Position numbers and translations under genes: made by a program | NCBI RefSeq assembly: GCF_040529335.1 | Contig: NZ_CP159534.1 | Coordinates: 5,084,001 to 5,148,000 of the forward strand | DNA: 64,000 bases | Direction of reading: 5' to 3' | Origin: Streptomyces sp. HUAS MG91 | GTDB taxonomy: Bacteria; Actinomycetota; Actinomycetes; Streptomycetales; Streptomycetaceae | The notes under the pieces: generated by a model | Told to the model about the DNA's origin: nothing | Databases searched by the model: none | The model's input: only the letters and a program-made list of their open reading frames with translations | Shown here: positions 52,762 to 64,000 of the stretch, piece by piece | Layout: every line of letters begins with the position of its first letter | Position numbering within the stretch: position 1 is the first letter of the stretch

Positions 52762-53967
52762 CTACTCGGCGAAGGGCGCCAGCCGCTCGGGGCCGCCGCC
52801 CAGCCGCTTCCTCAGCGCCTCGCGCAGCGCGATGTCCTCGTCGGTGAGGTGGCCGGGCCCGGTCAGCGGCGGCACCCCGCTGATGGGCGCCCCGGGCGCG
52901 GGCGTCGGGTCGTAGTGCGTGGGCGCCACCCGCAGCGTCAGCACGGTCATGCCGACGATCAGGGCGGTGACGGCGATCGCGGTCCTGGTCCAGAACCGGA
53001 CCCGCTTCTCACCGGCGCCACGCACCAGCGTCGACCCCGGCGCGTCCAGCTTCTCCGCGCCCGCCAGCTCGGTCAGCCGCCGGTGCAGCTGCTCGGGCAC
53101 GGCGAGGTCGGGCAGCTGTTCGGCGACGGCCTCGCGGGCGTGCAGGATGCGGTTGGCGGCGGCCGGGGTGCTGGCCTCCGTCTCGGCCGCGGTCTCCGGC
53201 AGGTCGAGGCCCACGCCGTCGTAGAGCAGCAGGGTGCGGCGGTAGGCGGGCGGCAGGCTCTGGAGCACGTCCATGAGCTTGCGGTCGTCGGCGTCGGCGG
53301 GCGGCGCGTCGGGCTGGCGGTGCGCCGGGCGCAGCCGGTGCCACGGCGACATCGCGTACTCGTACGCGGCCGCCCGCACCCAGCTCACCGGATCCGGGTC
53401 GACCGCCACCTCCGGCCAGCGCTGCCAGGCCAGCTGGAACGCCCGCTCGACGGACTCGCGGGCCAGCGTGCGGCGGCCGGTGAGCAGGTAGGTCTGGCGG
53501 ACGAGGTGCGGGGCGCTGTGCGCGTAGAGGGCGTCGAACGCCTCGCTGGCACTGCGCGGCCGCCCCTGGGTGGCCCCGTCACCGGATCCCTTACCGGATT
53601 CCTTGCCGGACCCCCCGTCGGCCGGTTCCGGGGAGGCCTCCCGTACGGCGACCGGGGCGGCCTCGGCGGCCGTCGCGGATCCTGAGGCCCGCGCGTCAGC
53701 CTTCGTACGCGAGTCCGCTTCCGTACGGGCGTCAGCGCTCGCCGCACCGGCCTTCCCGGCCTCCGCCCGTCCCAGCTCGGCCAGCAGCCGGGCGTACGCC
53801 TCCCGCTTGCGGCCCCTCGGGGCCGTGCGGCCGGTCTCCCAGGAGCGGACGGTCTCGCGGGTCACGCCGATGCGCTCGGCGATCTGAGTCTGTGTCAACG
53901 ACCTCGCCACGCGAAGCCTGCGGCGCTCGGTGGGCGTCGGCAGTGGTGTCGCAGGGCTCTGCGTCAT
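52762..53967 (-). CDS. XRE-HTH protein fused to sigma-like region, membrane-anchored
   Basis: 401 aa from ATG 53967 (GGAG upstream). Residues 13-60 form an XRE helix-turn-helix ([20 protein letters not shown]). After a low-complexity Ala/Asp linker, about 145-265 resembles ECF sigma region 2 and 4 helices ([40 protein letters not shown]). A membrane helix (about 319-340) and a Pro-rich extracellular tail follow. The combination of DNA-binding domain, sigma-like core and membrane anchor suggests signal-dependent transcription control. Core-binding residues were not verified. Confidence 0.75.
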   Translation of the reverse strand: MTQSPATPLPTPTERRRLRVARSLTQTQIAERIGVTRETVRSWETGRTAPRGRKREAYARLLAELGRAEAGKAGAASADARTEADSRTKADARASGSATAAEAAPVAVREASPEPADGGSGKESGKGSGDGATQGRPRSASEAFDALYAHSAPHLVRQTYLLTGRRTLARESVERAFQLAWQRWPEVAVDPDPVSWVRAAAYEYAMSPWHRLRPAHRQPDAPPADADDRKLMDVLQSLPPAYRRTLLLYDGVGLDLPETAAETEASTPAAANRILHAREAVAEQLPDLAVPEQLHRRLTELAGAEKLDAPGSTLVRGAGEKRVRFWTRTAIAVTALIVGMTVLTLRVAPTHYDPTPAPGAPISGVPPLTGPGHLTDEDIALREALRKRLGGGPERLAPFAE

Positions 53968-54080
53968 GGGGAACTCCACACACCCTTTCGCGCGAAAAAG
54001 TACATAAGCGTATCTTCAGCGACACATCCGCAGTTCGCCTGTTACGGGGTGAAAGCGCGTGTCGTTGGGAGCATGGGCCG

Positions 54081-55646
54081 GTGACCCAGATGACCGGCCG
54101 TGGACTGTCGTTGCCCCTGCTCCTGAACCGGGCGCGGGAACGGGCGCCGGGCCCGGCCGCCGGGGCCCTCGGCGGGGCCGTGGCGGCCGGGCTCGGGCTC
54201 GGGGTGTGCGCCGTTGTGGTGATGGTGCTGTGGATCAGCTCGCCGTACCCGGACAGCGGACCCGGCGCCGCCCTGCACACCGCCGCCGCGCTCTGGCTGA
54301 TCGCCCACGGCGCCGAGATCGTCCGCACGGACACGCTGTCCGGGACGCCCGCCCCGATGGGGCTCACGCCCCTGCTGCTGCTCGTCCTGCCGGCGTGGCT
54401 GGTGCACCGGGCCGCCCGTGACGCCGCCGAGGACACCCGGGCGGCCGGGGTCTGGGGCGGTGCCGTCCTCGGATATCTGCTGGTCGGAGCCGCTGCCGCC
54501 GCCTATGCCGGGGGCGGCGAGATGCGGCCCTCCTGGGTGAGCTGCGGGGCGCATCTGGCGCTGGTCGCGACGGTCGCGGCCGGGACCGGGGTGTGGACCG
54601 CCCACGGACGGCCGCACGGCCCGTTGCCCGGCCCGCTGCGGCGCACCGCGGACGTACTGCCGCGGGTCTTCGTGGCGGAGGTGCTGCCGGTCGCGGCGCG
54701 GGCCGCCGCCGCGGGGCTCCTGGTGCTCGTCGCGGGCGGCGCGCTGGTGATGGCCGTGGGGCTGGTGTGGCACGGGGGAGATGTGCGGGAGTCGTTCGTC
54801 CGGGTGACGGGGGCGTGGTCGGGACGGTTCGCCGTGCTGCTGCTCTGCGTCGCGCTGGTCCCGAACGCCGTGCTCTGGGGCGCGGCGTACGCGCTCGGCC
54901 CGGGAGTGGTGCTCGGCGCCGGGCAGACGGCGGGGCCGCTGGGCAGCTCCGGCAGCGCGCTGCTGCCCGCCTTCCCGCTGCTCGCGGCGGTGCCGGACGG
55001 GCCAGGGACGCCGCTCACCTGGGCCGTGGCGCTGGTGCCGGTGACGGCGGCGGCGACCGTGGCCTGGTTCGTCACCGGGGCCGGTGAGGCGGCCGGGTGG
55101 ACGCGCGGCCGGGTCCTCGGCGCGGTGGCGGTGGCGGCCGGGCTGTGCGGAGTGGCGATGGCGTGCCTGGCGGTGGCGTCGGGCGGGGCGCTCGGGGTGG
55201 CGGCGCTCTCCGCGTTCGGCCCGGTGGGCTGGCTGACCGGGGCGGCCGCGGCGGGCTGGGTCGTGGCGGTGGGGATGCCGGTGGCGCTGACCGTGCGCTG
55301 GTGGCGAGGCCGGGACGCGGTGGTCGGGCCCCGGGTGTCGGCCTGGGCGACGGCCCTGCGGACCCGGCGCCGCCGCGAGAAGGAAGAGGCCCCGGCCCGG
55401 ACGCCCGTCGCCGTCCCCGATGCCGGTGCCGACGCCGGGTTCGAGCCGTTCGACTACTACTTCGACGAGGCGTCCCGCGGCGAGTACTTCGACGAGGCGT
55501 CCCGGGGCGAGCGCTGGACCTTCCTGCGGGACGCGTCGGCCCCCGCTCCGGCCGCCGCCACGGAACCCCCGGCGGGACCACCGCCCCCCGACCCGGCGAA
55601 CGAGCCAGGCCGGGCGGACGGGTCTGACCCGGCGGACAGGCCCTAG
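54081..55646 (+). CDS. DUF6350 polytopic membrane protein (PerM-like)
   Basis: 521 aa from GTG 54081; ATG 54090 is an alternative. About ten or more membrane helices with the start [20 protein letters not shown] and a repeated [19 protein letters not shown] motif typical of the DUF6350 group, to which mycobacterial PerM, a cell-division factor, has been related. A cytoplasmic Glu/Asp-rich tail with a [17 protein letters not shown] duplication ends the protein. Its stop TAG is the start of a MITE-like inverted repeat, so the last residues may be insertion-derived. Cell-division role is inferred only. Confidence 0.75.
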   Translation: MTQMTGRGLSLPLLLNRARERAPGPAAGALGGAVAAGLGLGVCAVVVMVLWISSPYPDSGPGAALHTAAALWLIAHGAEIVRTDTLSGTPAPMGLTPLLLLVLPAWLVHRAARDAAEDTRAAGVWGGAVLGYLLVGAAAAAYAGGGEMRPSWVSCGAHLALVATVAAGTGVWTAHGRPHGPLPGPLRRTADVLPRVFVAEVLPVAARAAAAGLLVLVAGGALVMAVGLVWHGGDVRESFVRVTGAWSGRFAVLLLCVALVPNAVLWGAAYALGPGVVLGAGQTAGPLGSSGSALLPAFPLLAAVPDGPGTPLTWAVALVPVTAAATVAWFVTGAGEAAGWTRGRVLGAVAVAAGLCGVAMACLAVASGGALGVAALSAFGPVGWLTGAAAAGWVVAVGMPVALTVRWWRGRDAVVGPRVSAWATALRTRRRREKEEAPARTPVAVPDAGADAGFEPFDYYFDEASRGEYFDEASRGERWTFLRDASAPAPAAATEPPAGPPPPDPANEPGRADGSDPADRP

Positions 55647-55833
55647 GGCCTGTCCGGCGGATCTTGTCGCGGGCGCGGGGTCTGGCACGCCCATCTGCGG
55701 CGTTGTCGTCGGTTGCCAACGCTCCGCGTTGACGCCCTCCTCCGCCTTGCAGCTGCACGCACCAGACCCCGCTCACCAGCACAGAACAGCGCGGGCCACC
55801 CGAACGCGACCTGATCCGCCGGACAGGCCCTAG
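55643..55833. mobile_element. MITE-like element with 21-bp perfect terminal inverted repeats
   Basis: 191 bp bounded by 21-bp perfect inverted repeats (55643-55663 with 55813-55833), both ending in CTAG, with a further inner GGGGTCTGG/CCAGACCCC repeat. No ORF. Similar short elements recur across Streptomyces genomes, from memory. Both flanking genes end at its edges. Confidence 0.8.
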
Positions 55834-56591
55834 TCGGAGCCGAGGAGCGGGCGGAGCTGCTTGGGCAGGAGGTCGTCGCAGGACTTCTGCGCCTGGTTCG
55901 TCAGGGCGTCCGAACGGCACTCGTAGAAGTCGCTGTAGACCATCCGGACCGTGAAGAGCGACGCCACGAGGGCCAGCGCGAGCCCGCCCGTGACCAGGCC
56001 GCTGACCGCGGCCGTCGTCTGCGGCCGGGTGTTGTCGGGCACTGCCGGGGTCGGCTTGTCCGGGTCCGGGGTGCGCGGCTTGGCGCGCAGCGAGCTGATG
56101 CCCCAGTACAGGGCGAGCGCGCCGAGCAGCAGCGCCACGTACGGCCAGTTGAACAGGGCGAAGAAGAAGCCCCACATGCCGGACAGCAGGGCGTACCGCG
56201 CGCGGCGCTGGGCGGGGTCCGTCGGGTCCCAGCGCATGCCGCCGCCGGGTCCGGGCCCCTGTCCCTCGGGTCCGCCCTGGCCGCCTCCCGAACCGGGGCG
56301 GTCACCGAAGCGGCCGCCCTGGGCGCGGCCCGGCTGGCGGTCGCTCCACTGGCTGCCCCAGGGCGAGCGGTCACCGCCACCGCCCTCGGGGGCGTCGGAG
56401 CTCTCCGGGCGGCGCGGCTGCCACGGGCGGTCCGGGGCGTCCTCGGGCGGCGGCGCGAACGGATTGTCGGCCTTGGGCTCGTCCGTCTCCTGGGAAGGGG
56501 AATCCTTCGACGGCGACGGCGGCGTGGGTCGGCCTTCGCGCAGCAGGACGGCGCCGGCGGGCAGCGTGTGGCGAAGGCTTCGGTCCGGCAT
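55830..56591 (-). CDS. Membrane protein with a Pro/Gly-rich N-terminus
   Basis: 253 aa. The first 120 residues are disordered (Pro/Gly/Asp/Ser), then three hydrophobic segments ([20 protein letters not shown] and next; [18 protein letters not shown]). Two Cys near the C-terminus (YECRSDA, KSCDDLL). No recognised domain. The stop codon lies in the MITE terminal repeat. Divergent from purN; regulatory connection is not evident. Confidence 0.75.
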   Translation of the reverse strand: MPDRSLRHTLPAGAVLLREGRPTPPSPSKDSPSQETDEPKADNPFAPPPEDAPDRPWQPRRPESSDAPEGGGGDRSPWGSQWSDRQPGRAQGGRFGDRPGSGGGQGGPEGQGPGPGGGMRWDPTDPAQRRARYALLSGMWGFFFALFNWPYVALLLGALALYWGISSLRAKPRTPDPDKPTPAVPDNTRPQTTAAVSGLVTGGLALALVASLFTVRMVYSDFYECRSDALTNQAQKSCDDLLPKQLRPLLGSD

Positions 56592-56858
56592 CAGGTGTGC
56601 GTCTTCCCCTAGGTCGATGGCCAGGTCTGTTCTCGATCGCTTGGTTCGTTCTTTACGTCAACGTCCCATGGCCGCTCAGCGTTCCGTGCCGCTGACGCTA
56701 CCTGTAGCTCCTGCCCCCGTCCCGTGGGGGCCGCCGGGCGTGCCGGTATCGTTGCTGGCGGTCGGCCGCTTCGTAGGGTTCCCCGTATCGGGGACGTCGA
56801 AGCCTTCGTACGACCGTACAAAGACACCGCAGGATGTTCTCCCAGAAAGGGCCCCGCC

Positions 56859-57479
56859 GTGGCCAAGGCCAAGCGCCTCGTCGTGCTGGTCTCCGGATCA
56901 GGTACGAATCTGCAGGCACTGCTCGATGCCGTCGCGGCGCAGGGAGTGGAGTCCTTCGGCGCCGAGATCGTCGCCGTCGGGGCCGACCGCGAGGACATCG
57001 CGGGTCTGGAGCGTGCCGAGCGCGCCGGTCTCCCCACCTTCGTCTGCCGGGTCAAGGACCACGCCTCGCGCGAGGACTGGGACCGGGCGCTGGCCGAGGC
57101 GACCGCCGCGTACGAGCCGGACCTGGTGGTCTCCGCGGGCTTCATGAAGATCGTGGGCAAGGAGTTCCTGGCCCGCTTCGGCGGCCGGTGCGTGAACACG
57201 CACCCGGCCCTGCTGCCCAGTTTTCCCGGTGCGCACGGCGTGCGCGACGCCCTCGCGTACGGCGCCAAGGTCACCGGATGCACCGTCCACTTCGTCGACG
57301 ACGGCGTCGACACCGGCCCGATCATCGCTCAGGGCGTGGTCGAGATCCGTGATGAGGACGACGAGAGCGCTCTGCACGAGCGCATCAAGGAAGTCGAGCG
57401 CACGCTGCTCGTCGATGTCGTGGGGCGTCTGGCCCGTAACGGCTTCAGCATTGAGGGACGAAAGGTAGTTATCCCGTGA
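56859..57479 (+). CDS. purN: Phosphoribosylglycinamide formyltransferase
   Basis: 206 aa from GTG 56859 (AAAGGG upstream). It transfers formyl from 10-formyl-THF to GAR in purine synthesis. Motifs: [12 protein letters not shown], catalytic His in [16 protein letters not shown] and [15 protein letters not shown]. Length is normal. The stop overlaps the purH start (GTGA), so the two are co-translated. The 267-nt region upstream contains the divergent promoters. Confidence 0.96.
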   Translation: MAKAKRLVVLVSGSGTNLQALLDAVAAQGVESFGAEIVAVGADREDIAGLERAERAGLPTFVCRVKDHASREDWDRALAEATAAYEPDLVVSAGFMKIVGKEFLARFGGRCVNTHPALLPSFPGAHGVRDALAYGAKVTGCTVHFVDDGVDTGPIIAQGVVEIRDEDDESALHERIKEVERTLLVDVVGRLARNGFSIEGRKVVIP

Positions 57480-59038
57480 CCGCCGAGAGCAACAAGCGGC
57501 CCATCCGCCGGGCGCTGGTCAGCGTCTACGACAAGACCGGTCTGGAGGAGCTGGCGCGCGGGCTCCACGAGGCGGGCGTCGAGCTCGTGTCGACGGGCTC
57601 CACCGCCGGGAAGATCGCCTCCGCCGGGGTGCCGGTCACCAAGGTCGAGGAGCTCACCGGGTTCCCGGAGTGCCTCGACGGGCGCGTGAAGACCCTGCAC
57701 CCGAAGGTGCACGCGGGCATCCTCGCCGACCTGCGCCTGGAGGACCACCAGAAGCAGCTCGCCGACCTCGGGGTGAAGCCGTTCGACCTCGTGATCGTGA
57801 ACCTGTACCCGTTCAAGGAGACCGTCGCCTCCGGCGCGACGCCCGACGAGTGCGTGGAGCAGATCGACATCGGCGGCCCGTCCATGGTGCGCGCCGCCGC
57901 CAAGAACCACCCGTCGGTCGCGGTCGTCGTGAACCCGGCCGCGTACGGCGACGTGCTGAAGGCCGTCGGGGACGGCGGGTTCGACCTGACCGCCCGCAAG
58001 CGGCTGGCCGCCGAGGCGTTCCAGCACACCGCCGCGTACGACGTGGCCGTCGCCTCCTGGTTCGCCGCCGACTACGCGGCGGCCGACGACTCCGGCCACC
58101 CCGACTTCCTGGGCGCCACGTACACGCGCAAGAACGTCCTGCGCTACGGCGAGAACCCGCACCAGGGCGCGGCCCTCTACGTCGACGGCACCGGCGGCCT
58201 CGCCGAGGCGGAGCAGCTGCACGGCAAGGAGATGTCGTACAACAACTTCACGGACACGGACGCCGCGCGCCGTGCCGCGTACGACCACGAGGACCCCTGC
58301 GTCGCGATCATCAAGCACGCCAACCCGTGCGGCATCGCCGTCTCCTCGAACGTCGCCGAGGCGCACCGCAAGGCTCACGCGTGTGACCCGGTCTCCGCGT
58401 ACGGCGGCGTCATCGCCGTGAACCGGCCGGTCACCAAGGAGATGGCGGAGCAGGTCGCCGACATCTTCACCGAGGTCATCGTCGCGCCCGACTACGAGGA
58501 CGGCGCGCTCGAAGCCCTCACCAAGAAGAAGAACATCCGCGTGCTGCGCGCCCCCAACGGCCCGTCCGCGCCCGTGGAGACCAAGCAGATCGACGGCGGC
58601 GCGCTGCTCCAGGTCACCGACCGCCTCCAGGCCGACGGCGACGACCCGGCGACCTGGACCCTCGCCACCGGCGACGCGCTGTCCCAGGGCGAGCTGGACG
58701 AGCTGGCGTTCGCCTGGAAGGCGTGCCGGGCCGTGAAGTCCAACGCCATCCTGCTCGCCAAGGACGGCGCCTCGGTCGGCGTCGGCATGGGCCAGGTCAA
58801 CCGCGTCGACTCCTGCAAGCTCGCCGTCGAGCGGGCCGGCGAGGAGCGGGCGCGCGGCTCGTACGCCGCCTCGGACGCGTTCTTCCCGTTCCCCGACGGG
58901 CCGCAGATCCTCATCGACGCCGGCGTGAAGGCGATCGTGCAGCCGGGCGGTTCGATCCGTGACGAGCTGGTCGTCGAGGCCGCCAAGAAGGCGGGCGTGA
59001 CGATGTACTTCACGGGGACGCGCCACTTCTTCCACTGA
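57476..59038 (+). CDS. purH: Bifunctional AICAR formyltransferase/IMP cyclohydrolase
   Basis: 520 aa. The N-terminal IMP cyclohydrolase (MGS-like) domain begins [20 protein letters not shown]. The C-terminal AICAR transformylase has [10 protein letters not shown] and [17 protein letters not shown]. These are the last two steps to IMP. GTG 57476 overlaps purN. It ends at a strong hairpin. Folate one-carbon supply is encoded nearby (folD). Confidence 0.97.
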   Translation: MTAESNKRPIRRALVSVYDKTGLEELARGLHEAGVELVSTGSTAGKIASAGVPVTKVEELTGFPECLDGRVKTLHPKVHAGILADLRLEDHQKQLADLGVKPFDLVIVNLYPFKETVASGATPDECVEQIDIGGPSMVRAAAKNHPSVAVVVNPAAYGDVLKAVGDGGFDLTARKRLAAEAFQHTAAYDVAVASWFAADYAAADDSGHPDFLGATYTRKNVLRYGENPHQGAALYVDGTGGLAEAEQLHGKEMSYNNFTDTDAARRAAYDHEDPCVAIIKHANPCGIAVSSNVAEAHRKAHACDPVSAYGGVIAVNRPVTKEMAEQVADIFTEVIVAPDYEDGALEALTKKKNIRVLRAPNGPSAPVETKQIDGGALLQVTDRLQADGDDPATWTLATGDALSQGELDELAFAWKACRAVKSNAILLAKDGASVGVGMGQVNRVDSCKLAVERAGEERARGSYAASDAFFPFPDGPQILIDAGVKAIVQPGGSIRDELVVEAAKKAGVTMYFTGTRHFFH

Positions 59039-59063
59039 TCCCCGCGGACCTCAGCGGTACGGG

Positions 59064-59098
59064 CGAGGGCCCGCCGGTCACCGACCGGCGGGCCCTCG
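59064..59098. terminator. Terminator between purH and the RDD gene
   Basis: 16-bp perfect stem (59064-59079 with 59083-59098), 3-nt loop, between convergent genes. Confidence 0.8.
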
Positions 59099-59109
59099 TC
59101 GTGTGCGGG

Positions 59110-59832
59110 TCAGCCCTTGACCTTGACGGCGATGGTGCCCGCCGCCTTGTCGTGCCAGCCCTGCTGGCGGCCGGAGTTGTCGAAGAACGGCGACAGGTAC
59201 ACCAGGAGCATGCCGATGCCGCAGGCGATGTAGCCGGCGTACGGAATGAGCCAGCGCAGCAGTCCCTTGCCGAGGCCGGGCTTCTGCCCGTTCTCCAGGC
59301 GCAGCACGCGGATGCCGACGGCGAGCTTGCCGAGCGTGGCGCCCACGAAGGAGATCATCAGGACCTCGTACACCAACGTCACGGCCAGCAGGCCGAGCGC
59401 GATCGGAATGATCTTGCCGATCATGTCCGAGCTCGCGTTGTTGACGCAGGAGTCGTACGTGCTCGACGCCGGGTCGCAGTCCGTGGCGGACTTGACGCTG
59501 TCCACGAACATCGGGCCGATCAGCACGAAGTAGATGATCGAGTACAGGACACCGTCGATCGCGCGGGCGCCGAGCCGGCGGCCCATGCCGGCGATCGGCG
59601 GCATGCCGGGCTGCATGCCGCCCTGCGGGTACGGCGGCATCCCGCCCTGCTGGGGGTGCTGGGGGTAGGCGCCGGGCTGCTGCGGGTAGCCGTAGCCCTG
59701 CTGCGGGACGCCCTGCGGCGCCTGCTGCGGGTAGCCGTAGCCGGGCTGGCCCTGCGGGGGCTGCTGGCCGTACGGGTTGCCGCCCTGCGGGGGCTGCTGG
59801 CCATAGGGGTTGTTGGGTTCGCCGAAACTCAT
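59110..59832 (-). CDS. RDD-family membrane protein with a Gln/Pro/Gly N-terminus
   Basis: 240 aa. N-terminal [14 protein letters not shown] repeats to about residue 78, then an RDD domain ([20 protein letters not shown], with Arg and two Asp) of three to four membrane helices. A Cys-containing loop ([15 protein letters not shown]) faces outside. GGAGG precedes ATG 59832. Role unknown; transport or envelope function inferred from family. Confidence 0.82.
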   Translation of the reverse strand: MSFGEPNNPYGQQPPQGGNPYGQQPPQGQPGYGYPQQAPQGVPQQGYGYPQQPGAYPQHPQQGGMPPYPQGGMQPGMPPIAGMGRRLGARAIDGVLYSIIYFVLIGPMFVDSVKSATDCDPASSTYDSCVNNASSDMIGKIIPIALGLLAVTLVYEVLMISFVGATLGKLAVGIRVLRLENGQKPGLGKGLLRWLIPYAGYIACGIGMLLVYLSPFFDNSGRQQGWHDKAAGTIAVKVKG

Positions 59833-60048
59833 GGCGGGATCCTCCGTGGACGGAATCGGGGACGTCGCGGACCTGCGGAGGATCGCCACGTGTGGCGGTC
59901 GCGTGAGCGGCAGTCCCCCTTGCCGCTGATCCGCGGCACTGCAGAGATCATGGTCGTGAACCGGCCACCGTGTTGTCCAGCGGGCGGCCGGTGCTGTTGT
60001 GCAAGTGCAACTTGGGTGATTCAGGCCCGCCCTGAAAGAATGGATGCC

Positions 60049-60912
60049 ATGACCGCCCAGATTCTCGATGGCAAGGCCACCGCAGCCGCGATCAAGTCCG
60101 ATCTGACCGCCCGCGTGGCGGCCCTGAAGGAGAAGGGGGTCACGCCCGGTCTCGGCACCGTCCTCGTCGGCGAGGATCCCGGCAGCCAGAAGTACGTCGC
60201 GGGCAAGCACCGCGACTGCGCGCAGGTCGGCATCGCCTCCATCCAGCGTGAACTGCCCGCCACGGCCACGCAGGAGGAGATCGAGGCCGTCGTCCGCGAG
60301 CTGAACGAGGACCCGGCCTGCACCGGTTACATCGTCCAGCTGCCGCTCCCCAAGGGCATCGACGAGAACCGCATCCTCGAACTGATGGACCCCGACAAGG
60401 ACGCCGACGGCCTGCACCCCATGAACCTGGGGCGGCTGGTGCTCAACGAGCCGGCGCCGCTGCCCTGTACCCCCTTCGGCATCATCACGCTGCTGCGCAG
60501 GCACGGCGTCGAGATCAAGGGCGCGGAGGTCGTGGTCGTCGGCCGCGGTGTCACCATCGGCCGCCCGATGCCGCTGCTGCTCACCCGCAAGTCGGAGAAC
60601 GCGACCGTCACCCAGTGCCACACCGGCACCCGTGACCTCGCCTCCCACCTCAAGCGCGCCGACATCATCGTGGCCGCGGCCGGTGTCCCGCACCTGATCA
60701 GGCCCGAGGACGTCAAGCCGGGCGCCGCCGTGCTCGACGTCGGTGTCTCGCGCGACGCGAGCGGCAAGATCGTCGGCGACGTCCACCCCGGTGTCGCCGA
60801 GGTCGCCGGCTGGATCTCCCCGAACCCGGGCGGCGTCGGCCCGATGACCCGTGCCCAGCTGCTCGTGAACGTGGTGGAGGCAGCGGAACGGAACGCCGAC
60901 GGTGTCCGCTGA
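60049..60912 (+). CDS. folD: Methylenetetrahydrofolate dehydrogenase/cyclohydrolase
   Basis: 287 aa. It interconverts 5,10-methylene-THF and 10-formyl-THF, the formyl donor for PurN and PurH. Motifs: catalytic Lys53 in [11 protein letters not shown], substrate site [12 protein letters not shown] and NADP site [20 protein letters not shown] 60049 is preferred to ATG 60040, since AAGAAT, a -10-like box, ends eight bases upstream and predicts a leaderless message. The DUF3017 gene overlaps its end by 11 nt. Confidence 0.96.
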   Translation: MTAQILDGKATAAAIKSDLTARVAALKEKGVTPGLGTVLVGEDPGSQKYVAGKHRDCAQVGIASIQRELPATATQEEIEAVVRELNEDPACTGYIVQLPLPKGIDENRILELMDPDKDADGLHPMNLGRLVLNEPAPLPCTPFGIITLLRRHGVEIKGAEVVVVGRGVTIGRPMPLLLTRKSENATVTQCHTGTRDLASHLKRADIIVAAAGVPHLIRPEDVKPGAAVLDVGVSRDASGKIVGDVHPGVAEVAGWISPNPGGVGPMTRAQLLVNVVEAAERNADGVR

Positions 60913-61408
60913 GGCCTCCGGGGGCACGCCGGTGAACGGCTCGCGCGACGCCGCCCAGGACCCGTCCGGGGCGGCCTCCGAGAGCGCCCCCGAGGCGGCC
61001 CCCGAGGGCGGCGGCAGGCGGCGCGGGACGCGCCGGTTCCCCTTGTGGACCCGCGACACCGCGCGCCCCGAGGGCGGCGGCCGGGCCGCCCCCGGTGACG
61101 CCCCGGCGCCCGCCCGCCAGTGGCCGCTGATCTCCGTCCTCTCGGTGACCGGGCTCGGCCTGCTGCTCACCGCGTTCGACGTGTTCCGGATCGGCACCAT
61201 GCTGGTGGGCCTGGCCCTGATCGGCGGGGCAGTGCTGCGCTGGGCGCTGCCCGGCGTCGGCATGCTCGCCGTGCGCTCCCGCTTCACGGACATGGTCACG
61301 TACGGGCTTCTCGGCCTGGTCATCGTGCTGCTCGCGATGATGGCGCAGCCCGATCCGTGGCTGCGGATCCCCTTCCTCCAGGACACCCTGCACTTCACGG
61401 TGCGGTGA
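60902..61408 (+). CDS. DUF3017 membrane protein
   Basis: 168 aa from GTG 60902, overlapping folD by 11 nt. N-terminal disordered Gly/Ala/Arg part, then about three hydrophobic helices ([55 protein letters not shown]). DUF3017 proteins are actinobacterial membrane proteins of unknown function often next to folD. It ends before a hairpin. Confidence 0.85.
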   Translation: MSAEASGGTPVNGSRDAAQDPSGAASESAPEAAPEGGGRRRGTRRFPLWTRDTARPEGGGRAAPGDAPAPARQWPLISVLSVTGLGLLLTAFDVFRIGTMLVGLALIGGAVLRWALPGVGMLAVRSRFTDMVTYGLLGLVIVLLAMMAQPDPWLRIPFLQDTLHFTVR

Positions 61409-61409
61409 C

Positions 61410-61439
61410 GGACGGGACTCCCGTGGCGGAGTCCCGTCC
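61410..61439 (+). terminator. Terminator of the folD-DUF3017 operon
   Basis: GGACGGGACTCC (61410-61421) pairs with GGAGTCCCGTCC (61428-61439), 6-nt loop, and a TCCTTGT tail. The remaining 286 nt to 61725 hold a CTGGCTAC/GTAGCCAG dyad (61631-61660) and no gene. Confidence 0.75.
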
Positions 61440-61725
61440 TCCTTGTGTGGGGATGTCCGGTTAACTTCCGGGATCTGTCGTACGTGCCATGACAACGCGC
61501 CTACTCTGGGCATTCGGGACCCTCCCGGAGAAGTGTGGGCGTCGCGGGTCCGGTGGTGTGCGAGGGGGCACGCCCTGGTGTCGAATGGTGTCGAACGCCT
61601 CCGTGCGCCCCCGTCCGGGGAACTGACATCCTGGCTACTCACATCCCATTGGGTAGCCAGTGGGGGCCGACGCGCGGCGCGGCGCGGGTCATTCGGACAC
61701 GTATGGGGGGAATAGGGGGAAGGAC

Positions 61726-62748
61726 ATGCCTCGTTGGAGGGCGCTGCCCGACGAACTCGACCCGCAGGTCAAGGAGTTCGCCGGTCAGCTGCGCCGGCTG
61801 GTCGACCGCAGCGGGCTCGGGATCGCCGCCCTGGCGGACCGCACCGGGTACAGCAAGACCTCGTGGGAGCGGTATCTGAACGGGCGGCTGCTCGCGCCCA
61901 AGGGCGCGATCGTCGCGCTCGCCGAGGTCACCGGCACCAATCCCGTCCACCTGACGACACTGTGGGAGCTCGCGGAGCGTGCCTGGAGCCGTTCCGAGAT
62001 GCGCCACGACATGACCATGGAAGCGATACGGATATCCCAGGCGCGCGCCGCGCTGGGGGAGTTCGGCTCGCCCGCCGCCCAGGGCACGAACAGCACGGGC
62101 GGCGCCGGACGGGCGACGGCTTCCCGGTCCACCGGGCTGGCGGAACCCGTCGCGGCGTCCCCCTCGACGGGCGTGCCGCCGCGGGTGCGGACCCAGGTCC
62201 CGGACCAGTTCGGCCCGCCGCCGGTGGTGTCGCCGGACGCGCCGGGCTCCGGCGGGCCGGGCGGCAGACGGCGCGTGTTCATGTTCGTCGCGGGTGTCGT
62301 CGGCGCCGCCCTCGTCGTCCTCATCGCCTACGTCCTGACCAGCGGCGGCGATGACAAGGGAGCCGAGGCCGGGCCGTCGAAGTCGCCGACCACCAGCGCG
62401 CCCCCGCTGCCCGCGGGCGTGCAGTGCGTGGGCGACGGCTGCACCGGCAAGGACCCCGAGGCCATGGGCTGCGGCGGCGACCTGGCCGACAGCCCGGCGA
62501 AGGCCCCGCTCGGCACGGCCAGTGTCGAGGTCCGCTACAGCAAGACGTGCAAGGCGGCCTGGGCGCGGATCCAGCTCGCGGCGCCCGGTGACAGCGTCAC
62601 GCTGTCCGTGGGTGCCAAGACGTCGAAGAAGGGCCTGGTCGGCGACGCGGACACGGACGCCTACACCCCGATGATCGCGGTCGGCTCGGCCACCGAGGCC
62701 AAGGCGTGCGGCACGCTCGCGGCGGGCCAGAAGGGCTGCACTCCGTAG
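61726..62748 (+). CDS. Membrane-anchored HTH protein with DUF2690
   Basis: 340 aa from ATG 61726 (GGGGGAAGGA upstream). N-terminal HTH_31/XRE domain (LRRLVDRSGLGIAALADRTG), a Pro/Thr/Gly linker, a membrane helix (VFMFVAGVVGAALVVLIAYV) and an extracellular DUF2690 domain with paired Cys (GVQCVGDGCTGKDPEAMGCG). Such proteins are numerous in Streptomyces. The domain outside the cell could sense a signal that alters DNA binding inside. Confidence 0.82.
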   Translation: MPRWRALPDELDPQVKEFAGQLRRLVDRSGLGIAALADRTGYSKTSWERYLNGRLLAPKGAIVALAEVTGTNPVHLTTLWELAERAWSRSEMRHDMTMEAIRISQARAALGEFGSPAAQGTNSTGGAGRATASRSTGLAEPVAASPSTGVPPRVRTQVPDQFGPPPVVSPDAPGSGGPGGRRRVFMFVAGVVGAALVVLIAYVLTSGGDDKGAEAGPSKSPTTSAPPLPAGVQCVGDGCTGKDPEAMGCGGDLADSPAKAPLGTASVEVRYSKTCKAAWARIQLAAPGDSVTLSVGAKTSKKGLVGDADTDAYTPMIAVGSATEAKACGTLAAGQKGCTP

Positions 62749-62841
62749 CCCGGAAACCTCGGCGCACAAGGACAGGCATGGGGGAGCGTCTTCGGGGAAG
62801 GCGATCGTTACCCCCACGGGATGGCCACACGGTGGCACCCT

Positions 62842-62881
62842 GGCGGCCGCCGGCCCCCTCTCTCCCGGGGCGGCGGCCGCC
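62842..62881 (+). terminator. Hairpin between the DUF2690 gene and mdh
   Basis: Outer GGCGGCCGCC arms (62842-62851 with 62872-62881) and an inner CCCC/GGGG pairing. Likely terminator of the HTH gene. Confidence 0.55.
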
Positions 62882-62948
62882 GCCGTGTTCCGGCTCTGTG
62901 GGGTGAGCCACACGGACCCGGGGGTCGTGTGCGGCCGAGAGGCGATAG

Positions 62949-64000
<1,052 letters not shown>

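Noticed and set aside
56806..56822. GTAC-GACC-GTAC dyad upstream of purN
   Set aside because: Too short and composed of common GTAC words; no known purine regulator site matches.

Overview
The window is very GC-rich actinobacterial chromosome and almost certainly a Streptomyces core region. Supporting signs are strong third-position G/C bias, GTG and TTG starts, leaderless genes, an LAxTG sortase-E substrate, a c-di-AMP (ydaO-type) riboswitch before an NlpC/P60 hydrolase, and the short C/G-rich dyad repeats common in this genus. From memory, the gene order (glpD, kinase cluster, SSADH, GMC oxidoreductase, guaA, PspC regulators, NlpC/P60 pair, pcrA, icmB, sucCD, purNH, folD, mdh) resembles the S. 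coelicolor SCO477x-SCO482x region. No rRNA, tRNA, CRISPR array, prophage or intact IS was seen.

Layout. 1-12.0 kb: the end of glpD, then a same-strand array of six membrane Ser/Thr kinase-like proteins with related C-terminal ectodomains. The second (2794-5196) has lost all catalytic residues and is a pseudokinase. 12.1-15.6 kb: succinate-semialdehyde dehydrogenase and a GMC oxidoreductase. 15.7-21 kb: an LAxTG wall protein, a chorismate mutase with a Phe/Tyr-type leader peptide and attenuator, guaA, a PNPOx-like protein and a class II aldolase. 21-28.5 kb: a DUF4429/SHOCT protein, a membrane protein with a TIG-like domain, DoxX, then a PspC/LiaF-like protein divergent from a PspC-histidine kinase and its NarL-type regulator, and a LysE exporter. 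28.6-39.5 kb: an FG-GAP protein, two NlpC/P60 hydrolases (one with the riboswitch), PcrA helicase, an M23 peptidase with a period-5 repeat, a lipase-like hydrolase and icmB.

39.7-47.8 kb is the most interesting block: DUF5691 and SWIM genes diverge from a MoxR AAA+ / DUF5682 / VWA operon, a YehL/YehM/YehP/YehQ-like set. The divergent promoter carries two copies of TTGTCAGTGGC, the RecA-independent (PafBC-type) DNA-damage promoter element. The system is therefore predicted to be damage-inducible.

47.8-64 kb: two Ala-rich envelope proteins, sucCD with a CRP-like site upstream, an HTH/sigma-like membrane protein, a DUF6350 protein, a MITE-like element that supplies the stop codons of both convergent neighbours, purN-purH, an RDD protein, folD-DUF3017, an HTH/DUF2690 protein, and mdh with a TamR-like palindrome. 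Extragenic dyad repeats sit at about 21.0, 24.06, 39.6 and 46.4 kb.
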